In this document: piece by piece, positions 44,349 to 53,345 of the stretch | Layout of the letters: each line of letters opens with the position of its first letter | Position numbering within the stretch: position 1 is the first letter of the stretch | Source of the DNA: Acidobacteriaceae bacterium | Lineage (GTDB): Bacteria; Acidobacteriota; Terriglobia; Terriglobales; Acidobacteriaceae | DNA: 56,082 nucleotides | Assembly: GCA_030041435.1 (NCBI GenBank) | Contig: JASHNW010000091.1 | Coordinates: 1 to 56,082, forward strand | Reading direction: 5' to 3' | Translations under genes and position numbers: made by a program | The notes under the pieces: generated by a model | Databases searched by the model: none | What the model was told of the DNA's origin: nothing | The model's input: only the letters and a program-made list of their open reading frames with translations

Positions 44349-45680
44349 ATGAGTGAGGCCGGCACCAGTACATACGCAGAGCCGGATCGTAAGCGCCACG
44401 GCTGCCGAGGTTGCACAGCTTTGAACGTACCCGACATTCCACAGAATATTGCTGTTTCGCTGCTTACCGGAGGCAGTGACCGCCCCTATGTATACGGCCT
44501 GACAACGTCGCTGGTGTCACAGGGAGCAACTCTGGACTTGATCGGCAGTGATGAGCTGGATATTCCTCAGTTTCGCGGCGCACGAACGCTAACCTTCCTG
44601 AACCTCAGGGGCAGCACTCGGCACGATGCCAGCTTCTCAGCGAAGGCAACGCGAATAGTGACCTACTATCTCCGGTTGGTCTGTTATGCGGCGACGACCA
44701 GATCCAAAATCTTTCACATTCTGTGGAATAACAAGTGGGAAACCTTCGATCGCACGCTGCTAATGCTTTATTACCGGCTCCTTGGCAAACAGATTGTCTT
44801 CACAGTGCACAACGTAAATGCGGCCAAGCGAGATCGCAACGACAGCTTACTCAACCGACTCACCCTGCGAATTCAGTACAGACTCTCCCATCGTCTGTTT
44901 GTGCACACAGAGAGCATGCGCCGGGAACTGATCGAGGACTTTGGCCTGCAGCGCGAGCGTGTGAGCGTGATTCCATTCGGAATTAACAACGCAGTGCCGC
45001 ATAGCACCCTGACGACACAAGCGGCAAAACAGCGACTGGGTCTTAAGGCAGGCGAGAGGGCAATCCTCTTTTTTGGACGGATCACCCCCTACAAAGGCCT
45101 GGATTGGCTCGTTCCCGCATTTCGGAAGCTCGTGGTTCGCAATAGCAGCTATCGGCTGGTGATCGCGGGAATGCCGGATAACTGCGAAGAATACTGGACT
45201 AAACTACGGGAGAGTCTTCAGGAAGACGTCGAGTCCGGCACCATCCTGCTGGAAGCTGGTTTTATTCCAGATGATGAAGTCGAAATTTACTTCAAAGCGG
45301 CTGACGCCTTGATATTACCCTATCGCGATATTTATCAAAGCGGAGTCCTCTTTCTCGGTCACAGCTTCGGTTTGCCGGTGTTGGCCGCGGACGTTGGCTG
45401 CCTGAAGGATGAGATCGTGCCGGAGAAGACCGGATTTGTCTTCAAACCAGACGATCCGGAGGACTTGGTCGATGCCGTAGAACGGTACTTTACAAGCACC
45501 TTATACCGGGATTTAGACAAACGGCGTTCCGAAATCTGCGCTTATGCGACTGCCCGGCACTCCTGGGACGTAGTGGGTCAGATGACTATGACCGTGTATG
45601 CAAACCTGATGGGCCGGATGTCCGCCACGGCAATCAGCGAGAACGCGGCTGGCGGCGCCGTCGATGCGAAGATGAGCTAG
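44349..45680 (+). CDS. GT4-family glycosyltransferase
   Basis: 443 residues; the ATG at 44349 gives a charged leader and the fold starts near NIAVSLLTGGSDRPYVYGL. Acceptor-domain block KQIVFTVHNVNAAKRDR, donor-domain blocks AILFFGRITPYKGLDWLVPA, and ADALILPYRDIYQSGVLFLG with GLPVLAADVGCLKDEIV (nucleotide-sugar binding with the E-rich motif). A retaining GT-B enzyme of the repeat-unit assembly line. It is 30 bp after the GT2 gene and 81 bp before Wzx. Confidence 0.9.
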   Translation: MSEAGTSTYAEPDRKRHGCRGCTALNVPDIPQNIAVSLLTGGSDRPYVYGLTTSLVSQGATLDLIGSDELDIPQFRGARTLTFLNLRGSTRHDASFSAKATRIVTYYLRLVCYAATTRSKIFHILWNNKWETFDRTLLMLYYRLLGKQIVFTVHNVNAAKRDRNDSLLNRLTLRIQYRLSHRLFVHTESMRRELIEDFGLQRERVSVIPFGINNAVPHSTLTTQAAKQRLGLKAGERAILFFGRITPYKGLDWLVPAFRKLVVRNSSYRLVIAGMPDNCEEYWTKLRESLQEDVESGTILLEAGFIPDDEVEIYFKAADALILPYRDIYQSGVLFLGHSFGLPVLAADVGCLKDEIVPEKTGFVFKPDDPEDLVDAVERYFTSTLYRDLDKRRSEICAYATARHSWDVVGQMTMTVYANLMGRMSATAISENAAGGAVDAKMS

Positions 45681-45761
45681 GTCAGGTGAACGCAAGCAGT
45701 AGCTTCGTTTGTAAGAGAGAGCCGGCGTGGATCACTTTATGCAAAGTCCACATGACATTAC

Positions 45762-47288
45762 ATGGCCGTTTCCCAACCATTGCTAAACGCTTTCAGCACC
45801 GACCATTTGCAGGCGGACCTCACGGGCCGATCCGTTCGCGGCGGGTTGCTGACACTTACGTCACAGGGCGCGCAGTTTGTCATGCAATCTGTCTCGACCA
45901 TAGTGCTGGCGCATATGCTGCTGCCAGCGGATTTTGGTCTTGTCGCCATGGTTACTGCAATTACGGGTCTGGGACAAGCCTTTGCTGATCTGGGACTCTC
46001 CGAAGCTACCATCCAGCATCCGGAAATCGATCACCACCAGGTCAGCAATTTATTCTGGATTAATGTTCTGATTGGTCTGGCGCTCACAAGCGTCACCGCC
46101 GCCATGGCGCCCGTGTTTGTTTGGTTTTATCACCAGGCGCGGCTTCGGGAAATCACATACCTGATCTCCCTCACTTTTCTCATCGGCGGCCTCCGCGTGC
46201 AGCACGACGCGCTTCTCAAGCGTCAGATGCGATTTACGGCTCTGGCTATTCGGGACGCAGCTGCCTATGCGGTAGCGGTTCCTGTCGCCATCACCATGGC
46301 CTGGCGCGGCGCGGGATACTGGGCAATCGTTGCTCTTCCATTGGCGTTAAACACGACGCAAATGGTTCTCTCCTGGGTGCTCGTCCCCTGGATACCTGGC
46401 CTGCCCAAACGTGCCGCAAAAGTACGCTCGTTAATCACGTTTGGAGGCAGTGTTGCTACGTCTTATCTGACCTTCAGCCTTACTCGCAGCGCCGACAGCG
46501 TCTTAATCGGATGGTATTGGGGAGCCGGTCCGCTGGGACTGTACTCACGAGCTATGAATTTGCTGTTGCTGCCCGTGAGGCAACTGGGCGCCCCCGCCCG
46601 AAGTGTTGCCATCCCTGGTTTCAGCAGAGTGCAGGACGATCCACCACGGCTGGCGCGGTATTTTCTGCGAACCTCCAACCTCATCATGTGGATTACGGCT
46701 CCCATATTCGGCTTCCTGTTCGTCGCTGCCACGCCGGTCATCGTCCTCGCACTCGGACACAAATGGCAGGCGGCCGCTCCGGTCTTTCAGCTCCTTGCGA
46801 TTTTTGCCCTTGGGCAGCTTCTCTTTGAGTCGACGATTTGGCTGATTGTGAGTCGCGGAGAGTCGCGCCGGCTTTTGACGCTGGCCCTGATCGTCAGTCC
46901 GATCACAATTGCCAGCTATGCAATCGGTCTTCCCTTCGGGATAAAAGGTGTTGCGCTGTCTGGAGCGCTTGTCATGCTTGTCATCTTCCCCTGGATCCTC
47001 AGATTCAGTTTTCGTGGCACAGATCTGACACTGCAGAATCTTGGAAGGAGCATTCTCGTACCACTGGTAACCTGTTTCGCGGGTGTCGCGTGCGGGGAGG
47101 TAGGGCTTCACCTGGCGGCGCACGCTCCCATAGTGCCGCAGCTCTTGGTAATCGCTTTGGCATTCGCTCTGGGGTGTGCACTTACGCTCCTTGTTTCGGC
47201 GGTTCGAGGGGAAGTAAAAGCGCTGGTGGATTTGTTACGCGGCGCGCGTGCCATGTCCTCAATCCAGCTGGTCGAGAGTCTGGACTAA
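45762..47288 (+). CDS. Wzx-type polysaccharide flippase (MOP superfamily)
   Basis: 508-residue inner-membrane protein with about 12-14 helices. The start SVRGGLLTLTSQGAQFVMQS and VLAHMLLPADFGLVAMVTAI are typical of lipopolysaccharide flippases of the WzxC/MviN type. Further blocks: DSVLIGWYWGAGPLGLYSRA, LLPVRQLGAPARSVAIPGFS, VLALGHKWQAAAPVFQLLAI. It would flip undecaprenyl-linked repeat units to the periplasm for the Wzy-like protein. The epimerase gene starts 8 bp after its stop. Confidence 0.93.
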   Translation: MAVSQPLLNAFSTDHLQADLTGRSVRGGLLTLTSQGAQFVMQSVSTIVLAHMLLPADFGLVAMVTAITGLGQAFADLGLSEATIQHPEIDHHQVSNLFWINVLIGLALTSVTAAMAPVFVWFYHQARLREITYLISLTFLIGGLRVQHDALLKRQMRFTALAIRDAAAYAVAVPVAITMAWRGAGYWAIVALPLALNTTQMVLSWVLVPWIPGLPKRAAKVRSLITFGGSVATSYLTFSLTRSADSVLIGWYWGAGPLGLYSRAMNLLLLPVRQLGAPARSVAIPGFSRVQDDPPRLARYFLRTSNLIMWITAPIFGFLFVAATPVIVLALGHKWQAAAPVFQLLAIFALGQLLFESTIWLIVSRGESRRLLTLALIVSPITIASYAIGLPFGIKGVALSGALVMLVIFPWILRFSFRGTDLTLQNLGRSILVPLVTCFAGVACGEVGLHLAAHAPIVPQLLVIALAFALGCALTLLVSAVRGEVKALVDLLRGARAMSSIQLVESLD

Positions 47289-47296
47289 TATCTCGT

Positions 47297-48250
47297 ATGT
47301 CAACACGGAAAACCGCTTTTGTTACTGGTTCGGATGGCTTTATTGGGTCCCATCTTGTACGCTTTCTTCATGCCAAAGGCTGGGATGTTATCGGTGGCGT
47401 TCTGCGACACCCCCGTAGGTCGTCTCTCGACGGGGGGCAACCGCGATTTGTATCGTGCGATCTCCGCGACGGAAAACGCCTGAAGCGAGTCCTTTCGCAG
47501 TACAACCCGACGCACGTCTTTCATCTCGGAGCACAGAGCCTTCCGACCGTATCATGGGCCGATCCCGTAGGTACATTCGAGTCGAACATCATGGGCTCGC
47601 TGTACCTGTTCGAGGCGGTACGCTCCATGGACACCCCCCCGGTCGTGGTTTCCGCTTGTTCAAGCGCCGAATATGGAAATGTTCCGCCCTCAGCCATCCC
47701 CGTCACCGAAGAGCAGCCGCTGCGGCCCCTGCATCCTTACGGAATCAGCAAAGTTTGCCTGGATTTGCTGGCCCGGGAGTATTTTCTCGACTACAAGATT
47801 CCGGCCGTCAATTTGAGACTGTTCAACACAACAGGACCTGGCAAGACCAATGACGCGCCTTCCGACTTCGTGCGTCAGCTGGCCAAGATCACAAAGGGAC
47901 TGCAAGCGCCGGTCATTGAAGTTGGCAATCTGAAGCCTCGTCGGGCGTTCTTGGATGTCAGAGACACCGTTCGCGGCTTTTATCTCGCGGCAACGAAAGG
48001 CAAGCCCGGCGAGTCGTACAACCTGTGCGCCTCATCGACGCGTGAAATCGGAGAGCTCTTGCGGACTGCGATCCGGCTATCCGGCGTGCAGGTAGAGATC
48101 CGGCCCTCTGCTCACCTGATGCGGCCCTCTGATGAAAAAATCATCTTCGGCAGCACCAAAAAAATCCGCAGAGACACCGGCTGGGAACCAGTGTTGTCCC
48201 TGGAGGAAACACTGTCCTCGATGTTGAGGTACTGGGAAGCCAGATTCTGA
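47297..48250 (+). CDS. NAD-dependent sugar epimerase/dehydratase (GDP-mannose dehydratase/RMD-like)
   Basis: 317 residues from the ATG at 47297. Extended SDR: FVTGSDGFIGSHLVRFLHAK (cofactor loop), FHLGAQSLPTVSWADP, VVSACSSAEYGNV and the catalytic pair in HPYGISK (Tyr148/Lys152), then NLRLFNTTGPGKTNDA and RRAFLDVRDTVRGF. The NTTGPGKTNDAPSDF block resembles GDP-mannose 4,6-dehydratase and GDP-6-deoxy-4-keto reductase proteins, so a 6-deoxyhexose product is possible. Directly follows Wzx (8 bp) and is likely cotranscribed with the acyl cassette downstream. Confidence 0.88.
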   Translation: MSTRKTAFVTGSDGFIGSHLVRFLHAKGWDVIGGVLRHPRRSSLDGGQPRFVSCDLRDGKRLKRVLSQYNPTHVFHLGAQSLPTVSWADPVGTFESNIMGSLYLFEAVRSMDTPPVVVSACSSAEYGNVPPSAIPVTEEQPLRPLHPYGISKVCLDLLAREYFLDYKIPAVNLRLFNTTGPGKTNDAPSDFVRQLAKITKGLQAPVIEVGNLKPRRAFLDVRDTVRGFYLAATKGKPGESYNLCASSTREIGELLRTAIRLSGVQVEIRPSAHLMRPSDEKIIFGSTKKIRRDTGWEPVLSLEETLSSMLRYWEARF

Positions 48251-48303
48251 GAGTCGACGTCGATTCTATGCGGCGGACCAGACTCCCTGAAGGCTGAATC
48301 CTG

Positions 48304-49077
48304 ATGAAAGCAATGGAGAACGGGCTGTTTTCTTTGAGTCACAGATCGTATCTGGTCACTGGAGGCACACGGGGCATTGGCCAGGCGATTTCGCTCCGCT
48401 TTGCGCGAGCGGGTGCCACGGTGATCGCAAACTATCTCCGTAACGAAAAGTCCGCGGAACAGTTGATGGCGATTGCAGCCGGCGAGAACCTCAATATCAC
48501 GCTGTGCCGCGCGGATCTGACCAGCGAGCGAGGCCTCGAACAACTGAATATCTGTCTGGAAGAGCGGAGTCCTGCTCTCTCAGGCATGGTTCATTGTGCT
48601 GCCACAGGGATTCACCGCCGCGTCGAAGAACTCACGGAGCGCCATTTTGACTGGACGATGAACCTGAATGTGCGAGTCTTCTTCCAGCTGGTGAAACTTC
48701 TTCTGGGGCGATTCACAGCAAGCTCAAGCGTCGTGGCCGTCAGTTCCTGGGGAGCACTGCGGGCCCTCCCATACTACTCTCTCGTAGGATCCTCCAAAGG
48801 TGCTCTGGAGGCACTCGCGCGACATTTCGCTGTCGAGCTGGCGCCGCGCGGTGTCCGCGTCAATATTCTGAGAGCCGGCGCGGTGCTGACCGACGTCTGG
48901 AAGGCGCTACCGGACAGCGCAGCACGAATTGAAGAGACTCTCCGCCGCACTCCGGCAGGACGCCTGGTTACAGTCGAGGAAATTGCCTCCGGCGCACAGT
49001 TCCTTTGCTCCGACGCAGCTGCAGGCATCATCGGACAGACGCTCGTGATTGATGGCGGCGCGGGAATCCTGGCCTGA
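48304..49077 (+). CDS. FabL-like enoyl-[acyl-carrier-protein] reductase (SDR family)
   Basis: 257 residues. The NAD(P) loop YLVTGGTRGIGQAISLRFA is classical SDR, but the active site is Tyr-x6-Lys (YSLVGSSK, Tyr158/Lys165), the spacing of FabI/FabL enoyl reductases and not the Tyr-x3-Lys of ketoreductases. The motif RHFDWTMNLNVR and the end GQTLVIDGG also resemble Bacillus FabL. It would reduce an enoyl-ACP double bond. First gene of the acyl cassette and 110 bp before the ACP gene. A ketoreductase function is less likely because the position four before Lys is Val. Confidence 0.82.
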   Translation: MKAMENGLFSLSHRSYLVTGGTRGIGQAISLRFARAGATVIANYLRNEKSAEQLMAIAAGENLNITLCRADLTSERGLEQLNICLEERSPALSGMVHCAATGIHRRVEELTERHFDWTMNLNVRVFFQLVKLLLGRFTASSSVVAVSSWGALRALPYYSLVGSSKGALEALARHFAVELAPRGVRVNILRAGAVLTDVWKALPDSAARIEETLRRTPAGRLVTVEEIASGAQFLCSDAAAGIIGQTLVIDGGAGILA

Positions 49078-49186
49078 GTTTTGCTGGAAGGATGCCCGGT
49101 GCTCCAAATTCACGCTTGACCCGACGTGCAACCCAAGGGACAATCGTTCAACAATTCCGACTCCAAGCAGGTATGTGAAAGATCAA

Positions 49187-49441
49187 ATGAGCGACTCGGA
49201 TTACATCCTGAACAAGGTCCGGGAGGCGTTTGCCGCCTCCTTCGAAATTATCCCGAATATGGTCACATTAGAGACCAGTGCAAGTGACATCCCAGGGTGG
49301 GATTCCGTTGGCCATTTATCGCTCGCCAGCAATCTCGAACAGATCTTCGGGATCAACCTGGACGTCGATGAGCTGATCGAAATGGAGAATGTCCGCGAGA
49401 TCGTGCGCATCGTGGCGGCGAAAATTCCCAGGAACGTGTGA
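49187..49441 (+). CDS. Acyl carrier protein
   Basis: 84 residues from the ATG at 49187. Four-helix ACP with the phosphopantetheine serine in IPGWDSVGHLSLASNLEQ (Ser40) and acidic helix II/III (FGINLDVDELIEMENVREI). The usual DSL is DSV here, as in many dedicated ACPs of secondary pathways. The ligase gene starts 1 bp after its stop, so the pair is translationally coupled and the ligase probably loads this carrier. Confidence 0.92.
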   Translation: MSDSDYILNKVREAFAASFEIIPNMVTLETSASDIPGWDSVGHLSLASNLEQIFGINLDVDELIEMENVREIVRIVAAKIPRNV

Positions 49442-49442
49442 C

Positions 49443-50933
49443 GTGGACTCCAGCGCCAACTGCAACTTTGCCAGTCGGCTGGCAGAGCGCCTCGGACCGC
49501 ATTCGCACCTGATCGATGCAGCCACCGGACGTACGATTGAGCCGGCGGCGGTGCGCTGCCTCATTCCTGCGTGCGGCTCAGCATTGATCGCGTCGGGCTT
49601 GAGGCAGGGCGATCGAGTACTGATCGGCTGCTCCTTATCGCCCGCCAGCGCTCTAGTCTACCTGGGGGCGATCTATGCCGGCCTTGTAGCGGTGCCCGTG
49701 GAAGACCGCGTTCTGGCAACCTCCGCAGCTGCCTTCGTGGCCGCCACGGGAGCCAGGGCCGTCTGGAACGAAACGGGTCTGGCATGGGGAGAGGCTGGCA
49801 ACGGTTCCGTCATCCTCCTGCAGGGTGACCTGTCCATGGGATCCGCTGAGCTCAGGCCCGCGGCGGCCTGCGCAGCGTCTGACCTGGCGGCCCTCATGGC
49901 TACCTCAGGTTCGACAGGGGTTCCCAGATTTGTGATGGTGACCCACGGGAACCTGATCGCCAACACCGAAGCGATCGTCCGCAGCCAGCGGCTGGGCACG
50001 GGCGAACGGGCGATGATGATCCTCCCGGTGAACTACTGTTTCGGCGCGAGTCTGCTCCACACCCATCTCTATCAGGGTGGCGGCGTCGTTTTTGACCGGC
50101 GGTTCATGTTTCCGGACAAGGTTCTCCAGGCCATGACTGATTTCGGCTGCACCACGTTCGCCGGCGTGCCCACTGTCTACAATGTGCTGCTGCGCCGGTC
50201 GGGCATTCGGCAGGCTTCACTGCCCTGCTTGCGGCGTTTTCTCCAGGCCGGTGGAGCTCTGGCACCGGGAAAGATCGATGAGATGCGTGCCATCTTTCCG
50301 CTGGTGCCGTTCTATGTAATGTACGGACAGACCGAAGCGACCGCACGAATATCGTGCATGGAATCGGAACGCTGGGAAGAGAAGCCGGGAAGTGTTGGGC
50401 GCCCATTGGATAATCTGACCGTCTCGATCGTGGACGAAGCAGGAAGTGAATTGCCTCCTGGACAGATTGGCGAACTGCTCGCCTGCGGACCCTCCATATG
50501 CGCCGGGTACTGGAACGACCCGGACGAAACCTCTCGCGTCTTCCACGACGGATGGCTACGCACCGGCGACCTGGCGCGTCAGGACGAGGAAGGCTATCTG
50601 TGGATCGAAGGACGCAGAGGAGCATTCCTGAAGATCCGCGGAACCCGCATCAGTTTTGCAGAAGTGGAAGGAAGAGTCGCTGCGATGACGGGAGTCTATG
50701 AGTGCGGCGCCTGCGCCGTCCAGCATCCCGATGCGGGAGAGGCTCTGGCCCTGCTGATTGTGCCCGATCAGGGATCGCGCGTCGATCCCGATGAGATTCG
50801 CCGCGGACTTCCCGCGCACTGGACTCTTGATTCCATTCGCATGGTCTCGGAATTGCCGAAGACATCTTCGGGAAAGCTGGCGCGCTCCATGCTCGCCGCC
50901 TGGGCAAAGGACGGCCATGCAGCCATTGCATGA
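49443..50933 (+). CDS. AMP-forming acyl-CoA/acyl-ACP ligase
   Basis: 496 residues from a GTG one base after the ACP stop. ANL superfamily: phosphate loop LMATSGSTGVPRFVMVTHGN (about 153-172), FYVMYGQTEATARIS (A5), GWLRTGDLARQDEEGYLWIE (A7), GRRGAFLKIRGTRIS (A8) and the catalytic Lys in PKTSSGKLARSML (A10). It adenylates a carboxylic acid and passes it to the ACP next door (inference from coupling) or to CoA. The substrate specificity pocket cannot be read. It overlaps the LuxE-like gene by 17 bp. Confidence 0.92.
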   Translation: MDSSANCNFASRLAERLGPHSHLIDAATGRTIEPAAVRCLIPACGSALIASGLRQGDRVLIGCSLSPASALVYLGAIYAGLVAVPVEDRVLATSAAAFVAATGARAVWNETGLAWGEAGNGSVILLQGDLSMGSAELRPAAACAASDLAALMATSGSTGVPRFVMVTHGNLIANTEAIVRSQRLGTGERAMMILPVNYCFGASLLHTHLYQGGGVVFDRRFMFPDKVLQAMTDFGCTTFAGVPTVYNVLLRRSGIRQASLPCLRRFLQAGGALAPGKIDEMRAIFPLVPFYVMYGQTEATARISCMESERWEEKPGSVGRPLDNLTVSIVDEAGSELPPGQIGELLACGPSICAGYWNDPDETSRVFHDGWLRTGDLARQDEEGYLWIEGRRGAFLKIRGTRISFAEVEGRVAAMTGVYECGACAVQHPDAGEALALLIVPDQGSRVDPDEIRRGLPAHWTLDSIRMVSELPKTSSGKLARSMLAAWAKDGHAAIA

Positions 50934-52041
50934 AAAGATAGACCACCTGCTGTCGATGCCTCCTTATGATCAGTCGCCCGCCGAACGAGAGGCAGCTCTG
51001 CTCGAATTACTGAAGGAGGAGCTGGACTACGCATGCGAGCGGCACGCCGGCTATAAGAGCTATGTCGAGCACTGGCCGGTAAGCTATCGATCCGCTGCCC
51101 GCATCAGCGACCTGCCTTTCCTGCCGGTGGGCATGCTCAAGGCCAATCCGCCTCTGTCCTTCGTGGGCACGGACGAGGTCAGGAGGACTTTGACCTCCAG
51201 CGCCACCACGTCGCAGGCGCCCAGTCGCGTCGTGCTCGATGCTCCGACCTCGCGGCGTATGACCAAGGGGACGGTCGTGATTGTCCGCGACTTTATCGGC
51301 CCTGCGCGAAGGCCGTACCTTGTCGTCGATACTCCGGACCAGAAGGCAAATGGCAATGGGCTGGGGGCGCGCGGCGCGGCGATTCAGGGATTGCAGCCAT
51401 TTGCGTCCGAAACAACCTACTGCCTCGGCGTCAGCGATCAGGGCGACCTGACTCTCGATCTGGAGAAATTGAAGCAGTTTGCCGCGACGCACAAGGGCGC
51501 TGAGCTGCTGATCTACGGCTTCACTTACATTCTGTGGAACCACTTCGCGAAGCCTCTGATGGCCAAAAACATCTGTCTCGATCTGCAAAATGTTCGCATC
51601 CTGCACAGTGGCGGCTGGAAGCGATTGCAGGATCAGGCGGTGGAGAAATCTGTTTTCAACCAGCAGCTGGCCCAAGTTGTCGGCTGTTCCACTGACTGCA
51701 TTGTTGACTTCTATGGCATGGTCGAGAGCGTGGGAGTTATCTTTCCCGATTGCCCTGAAGGCAACAAACATGGACCCGTGTTTGGCGCAGTCATTGTCCG
51801 CGATCCGCTGACGCTGGAACCGGTTCCTGCGGGAGGCTACGGCATTGTCCAGGTCTGCAGTGTTCTGCCCACTAGCTTTCCAGGTAACCTGCTGCTCACC
51901 GAGGACATGGCGCAGGTGATTGCCTATGACGGATGCCCCTGCGGAAGGCGCGGCATCAGTTTCCGCTTTGCCGGCCGCATACCGAGGGCAGAACTTAGAG
52001 GTTGCGGAAATATCGAGACCAAACGGTCAGCGATGAACTGA
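50917..52041 (+). CDS. LuxE-like acyl-protein synthetase
   Basis: 374 residues from the ATG at 50917, overlapping the ligase gene by 17 bp. LuxE/PaaK-type adenylating protein: LPFLPVGMLKA, TLTSSATTSQAPSRVVLD (phosphate loop), LILYGFTYIL-type strand, ILHSGGWKRLQDQAV, DFYGMVESVGVIFPDC and a C-terminal CPCGRRG with CRIPRAEL-type end. In luminous bacteria LuxE activates a fatty acid and passes the acyl group to LuxC for reduction to aldehyde. LuxC is the next gene here (15 bp). No luciferase gene (luxAB) is in the window. Confidence 0.9.
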   Translation: MQPLHEKIDHLLSMPPYDQSPAEREAALLELLKEELDYACERHAGYKSYVEHWPVSYRSAARISDLPFLPVGMLKANPPLSFVGTDEVRRTLTSSATTSQAPSRVVLDAPTSRRMTKGTVVIVRDFIGPARRPYLVVDTPDQKANGNGLGARGAAIQGLQPFASETTYCLGVSDQGDLTLDLEKLKQFAATHKGAELLIYGFTYILWNHFAKPLMAKNICLDLQNVRILHSGGWKRLQDQAVEKSVFNQQLAQVVGCSTDCIVDFYGMVESVGVIFPDCPEGNKHGPVFGAVIVRDPLTLEPVPAGGYGIVQVCSVLPTSFPGNLLLTEDMAQVIAYDGCPCGRRGISFRFAGRIPRAELRGCGNIETKRSAMN

Positions 52042-52056
52042 GGCCTGATTATCTTG

Positions 52057-53313
52057 ATGACTGCGCTTCAACAGAATGTAAGTTCGCCCGCGGAGATCTC
52101 CTTTGCGGCGGCACGCCTGCGGCAGGCCGTCCAGGATAAAGAGCTCTCGCCGAATGATGTCCTGGCGGTTTTCGATGTCTGGGCAAAGAGCCTGGACGAC
52201 CGCGAGCTCGACGAGATACCAGGGATTGTTTTCCTCCGCATGTGGCTGAGGCGCGGAACTCTCGAGCCGATCATTGCGCGCGAACTCGGACCTAATGCTC
52301 TGAATGCCGGCTGGAGCGATTCCGGACGTGCCCGTTGCAGAGCTTTTCCCCTGGGTGTTGTGGGCCACTGGCCCGCCGCCAACGTGGAGATCCAGCCCCT
52401 TTTATCGATGACCTGCGCTCTGCTGGGCGGCAATGCCTCGCTGGTTCGCATCCCTCGCAGCCTGGCCGCTCTCACGCAGCCGTTGATCGACAGACTGGTT
52501 CGGAGCGATCCGGAAGGAATCCTTACGTCGCGTATTTTCATGGCGGCTTTTGAGCATGGCAGGCGCGACCTGCATGAAGCAATGGCTCAAGCCGTCGATG
52601 GAGCCATGATCTGGGGTGGACAGGAGGCCGTCTTGCAGGTCCGTGCGCTGCCATTTCCCCACTGGGCTCGCCTGGCGGTCTTTGGACCGAGGATATCCGT
52701 CGCAGCGATGGACGCGGCCGCCTGGAGCGATCTGCAGGAGCGCGAGTCCTGGTGCCGGCGCCTCGCGCGTGACGTCTGGCAGTTCGATCAGCAGGCGTGC
52801 TCCTCACCGCAGGTTCTGTTCCTTGAGCGAGACTCGAATCGTTCCTCTGCGGAGTTCGTTCAGTTTCTTCGGCGGGCTTTCGAATCTGAAAACCAGGCGC
52901 ATCCGCGCAGAACCATTCCTGCTGGGCTGACTTCGGCGATCACGCTGGCGCGCGCATCCTGGCTGCTGCAGGACTCGACGCACAGCGCGGTCTTTCCCTT
53001 GAGCCCGGACTGGACGCTGCTGCTTGGTTCCGGATCGGATATTCCGCAGCCCACGCAGGGCAAAACCCTCACGGTCCTCGAAGTGGATAACCTACTGGAG
53101 CCGGTTTCTAAGTTCGATGGCAACGTACAGACGCTGGGTTTGGGCGTCTCCGACACGGAAAAAGAAAGGGAAATTACGCGGACCGCCGGGAAAAAAGGCG
53201 TTGACCGCATTGTGAAACTGGGGCGTATGCACGTATTCGTGCCTCCGTGGGACGGATCTGATCTGATCCGCCCCATGGTTCGCATGGTTCGTCATGTCAG
53301 CTCTCTTGATTGA
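52057..53313 (+). CDS. LuxC-like acyl-CoA/acyl-protein reductase
   Basis: 418 residues from the ATG at 52057 (TTG at 52054 also possible). Aldehyde-dehydrogenase-like fold of the LuxC family: FPLGVVGHWPAANVEIQPLL, CALLGGNASLVRIPRS, MIWGGQEAVLQVRAL and the catalytic cysteine in DQQACSSPQVLFLE (Cys248). C-terminal RIVKLGRMHVFVPPWDG is also family-typical. It reduces an acyl group delivered by LuxE to the aldehyde with NADPH. Tight spacing to LuxE and to the methyltransferase gene (32 bp) supports one pathway. Confidence 0.92.
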   Translation: MTALQQNVSSPAEISFAAARLRQAVQDKELSPNDVLAVFDVWAKSLDDRELDEIPGIVFLRMWLRRGTLEPIIARELGPNALNAGWSDSGRARCRAFPLGVVGHWPAANVEIQPLLSMTCALLGGNASLVRIPRSLAALTQPLIDRLVRSDPEGILTSRIFMAAFEHGRRDLHEAMAQAVDGAMIWGGQEAVLQVRALPFPHWARLAVFGPRISVAAMDAAAWSDLQERESWCRRLARDVWQFDQQACSSPQVLFLERDSNRSSAEFVQFLRRAFESENQAHPRRTIPAGLTSAITLARASWLLQDSTHSAVFPLSPDWTLLLGSGSDIPQPTQGKTLTVLEVDNLLEPVSKFDGNVQTLGLGVSDTEKEREITRTAGKKGVDRIVKLGRMHVFVPPWDGSDLIRPMVRMVRHVSSLD

Positions 53314-53345
53314 GCACAGCGACGACGCAATCCTCAGGAGAAACT

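Noticed and set aside
50917-53313. Bioluminescence (lux) operon
   Set aside because: LuxE and LuxC homologues exist but no luxA/luxB or luxD is in the window; such pairs also occur in non-luminous bacteria.
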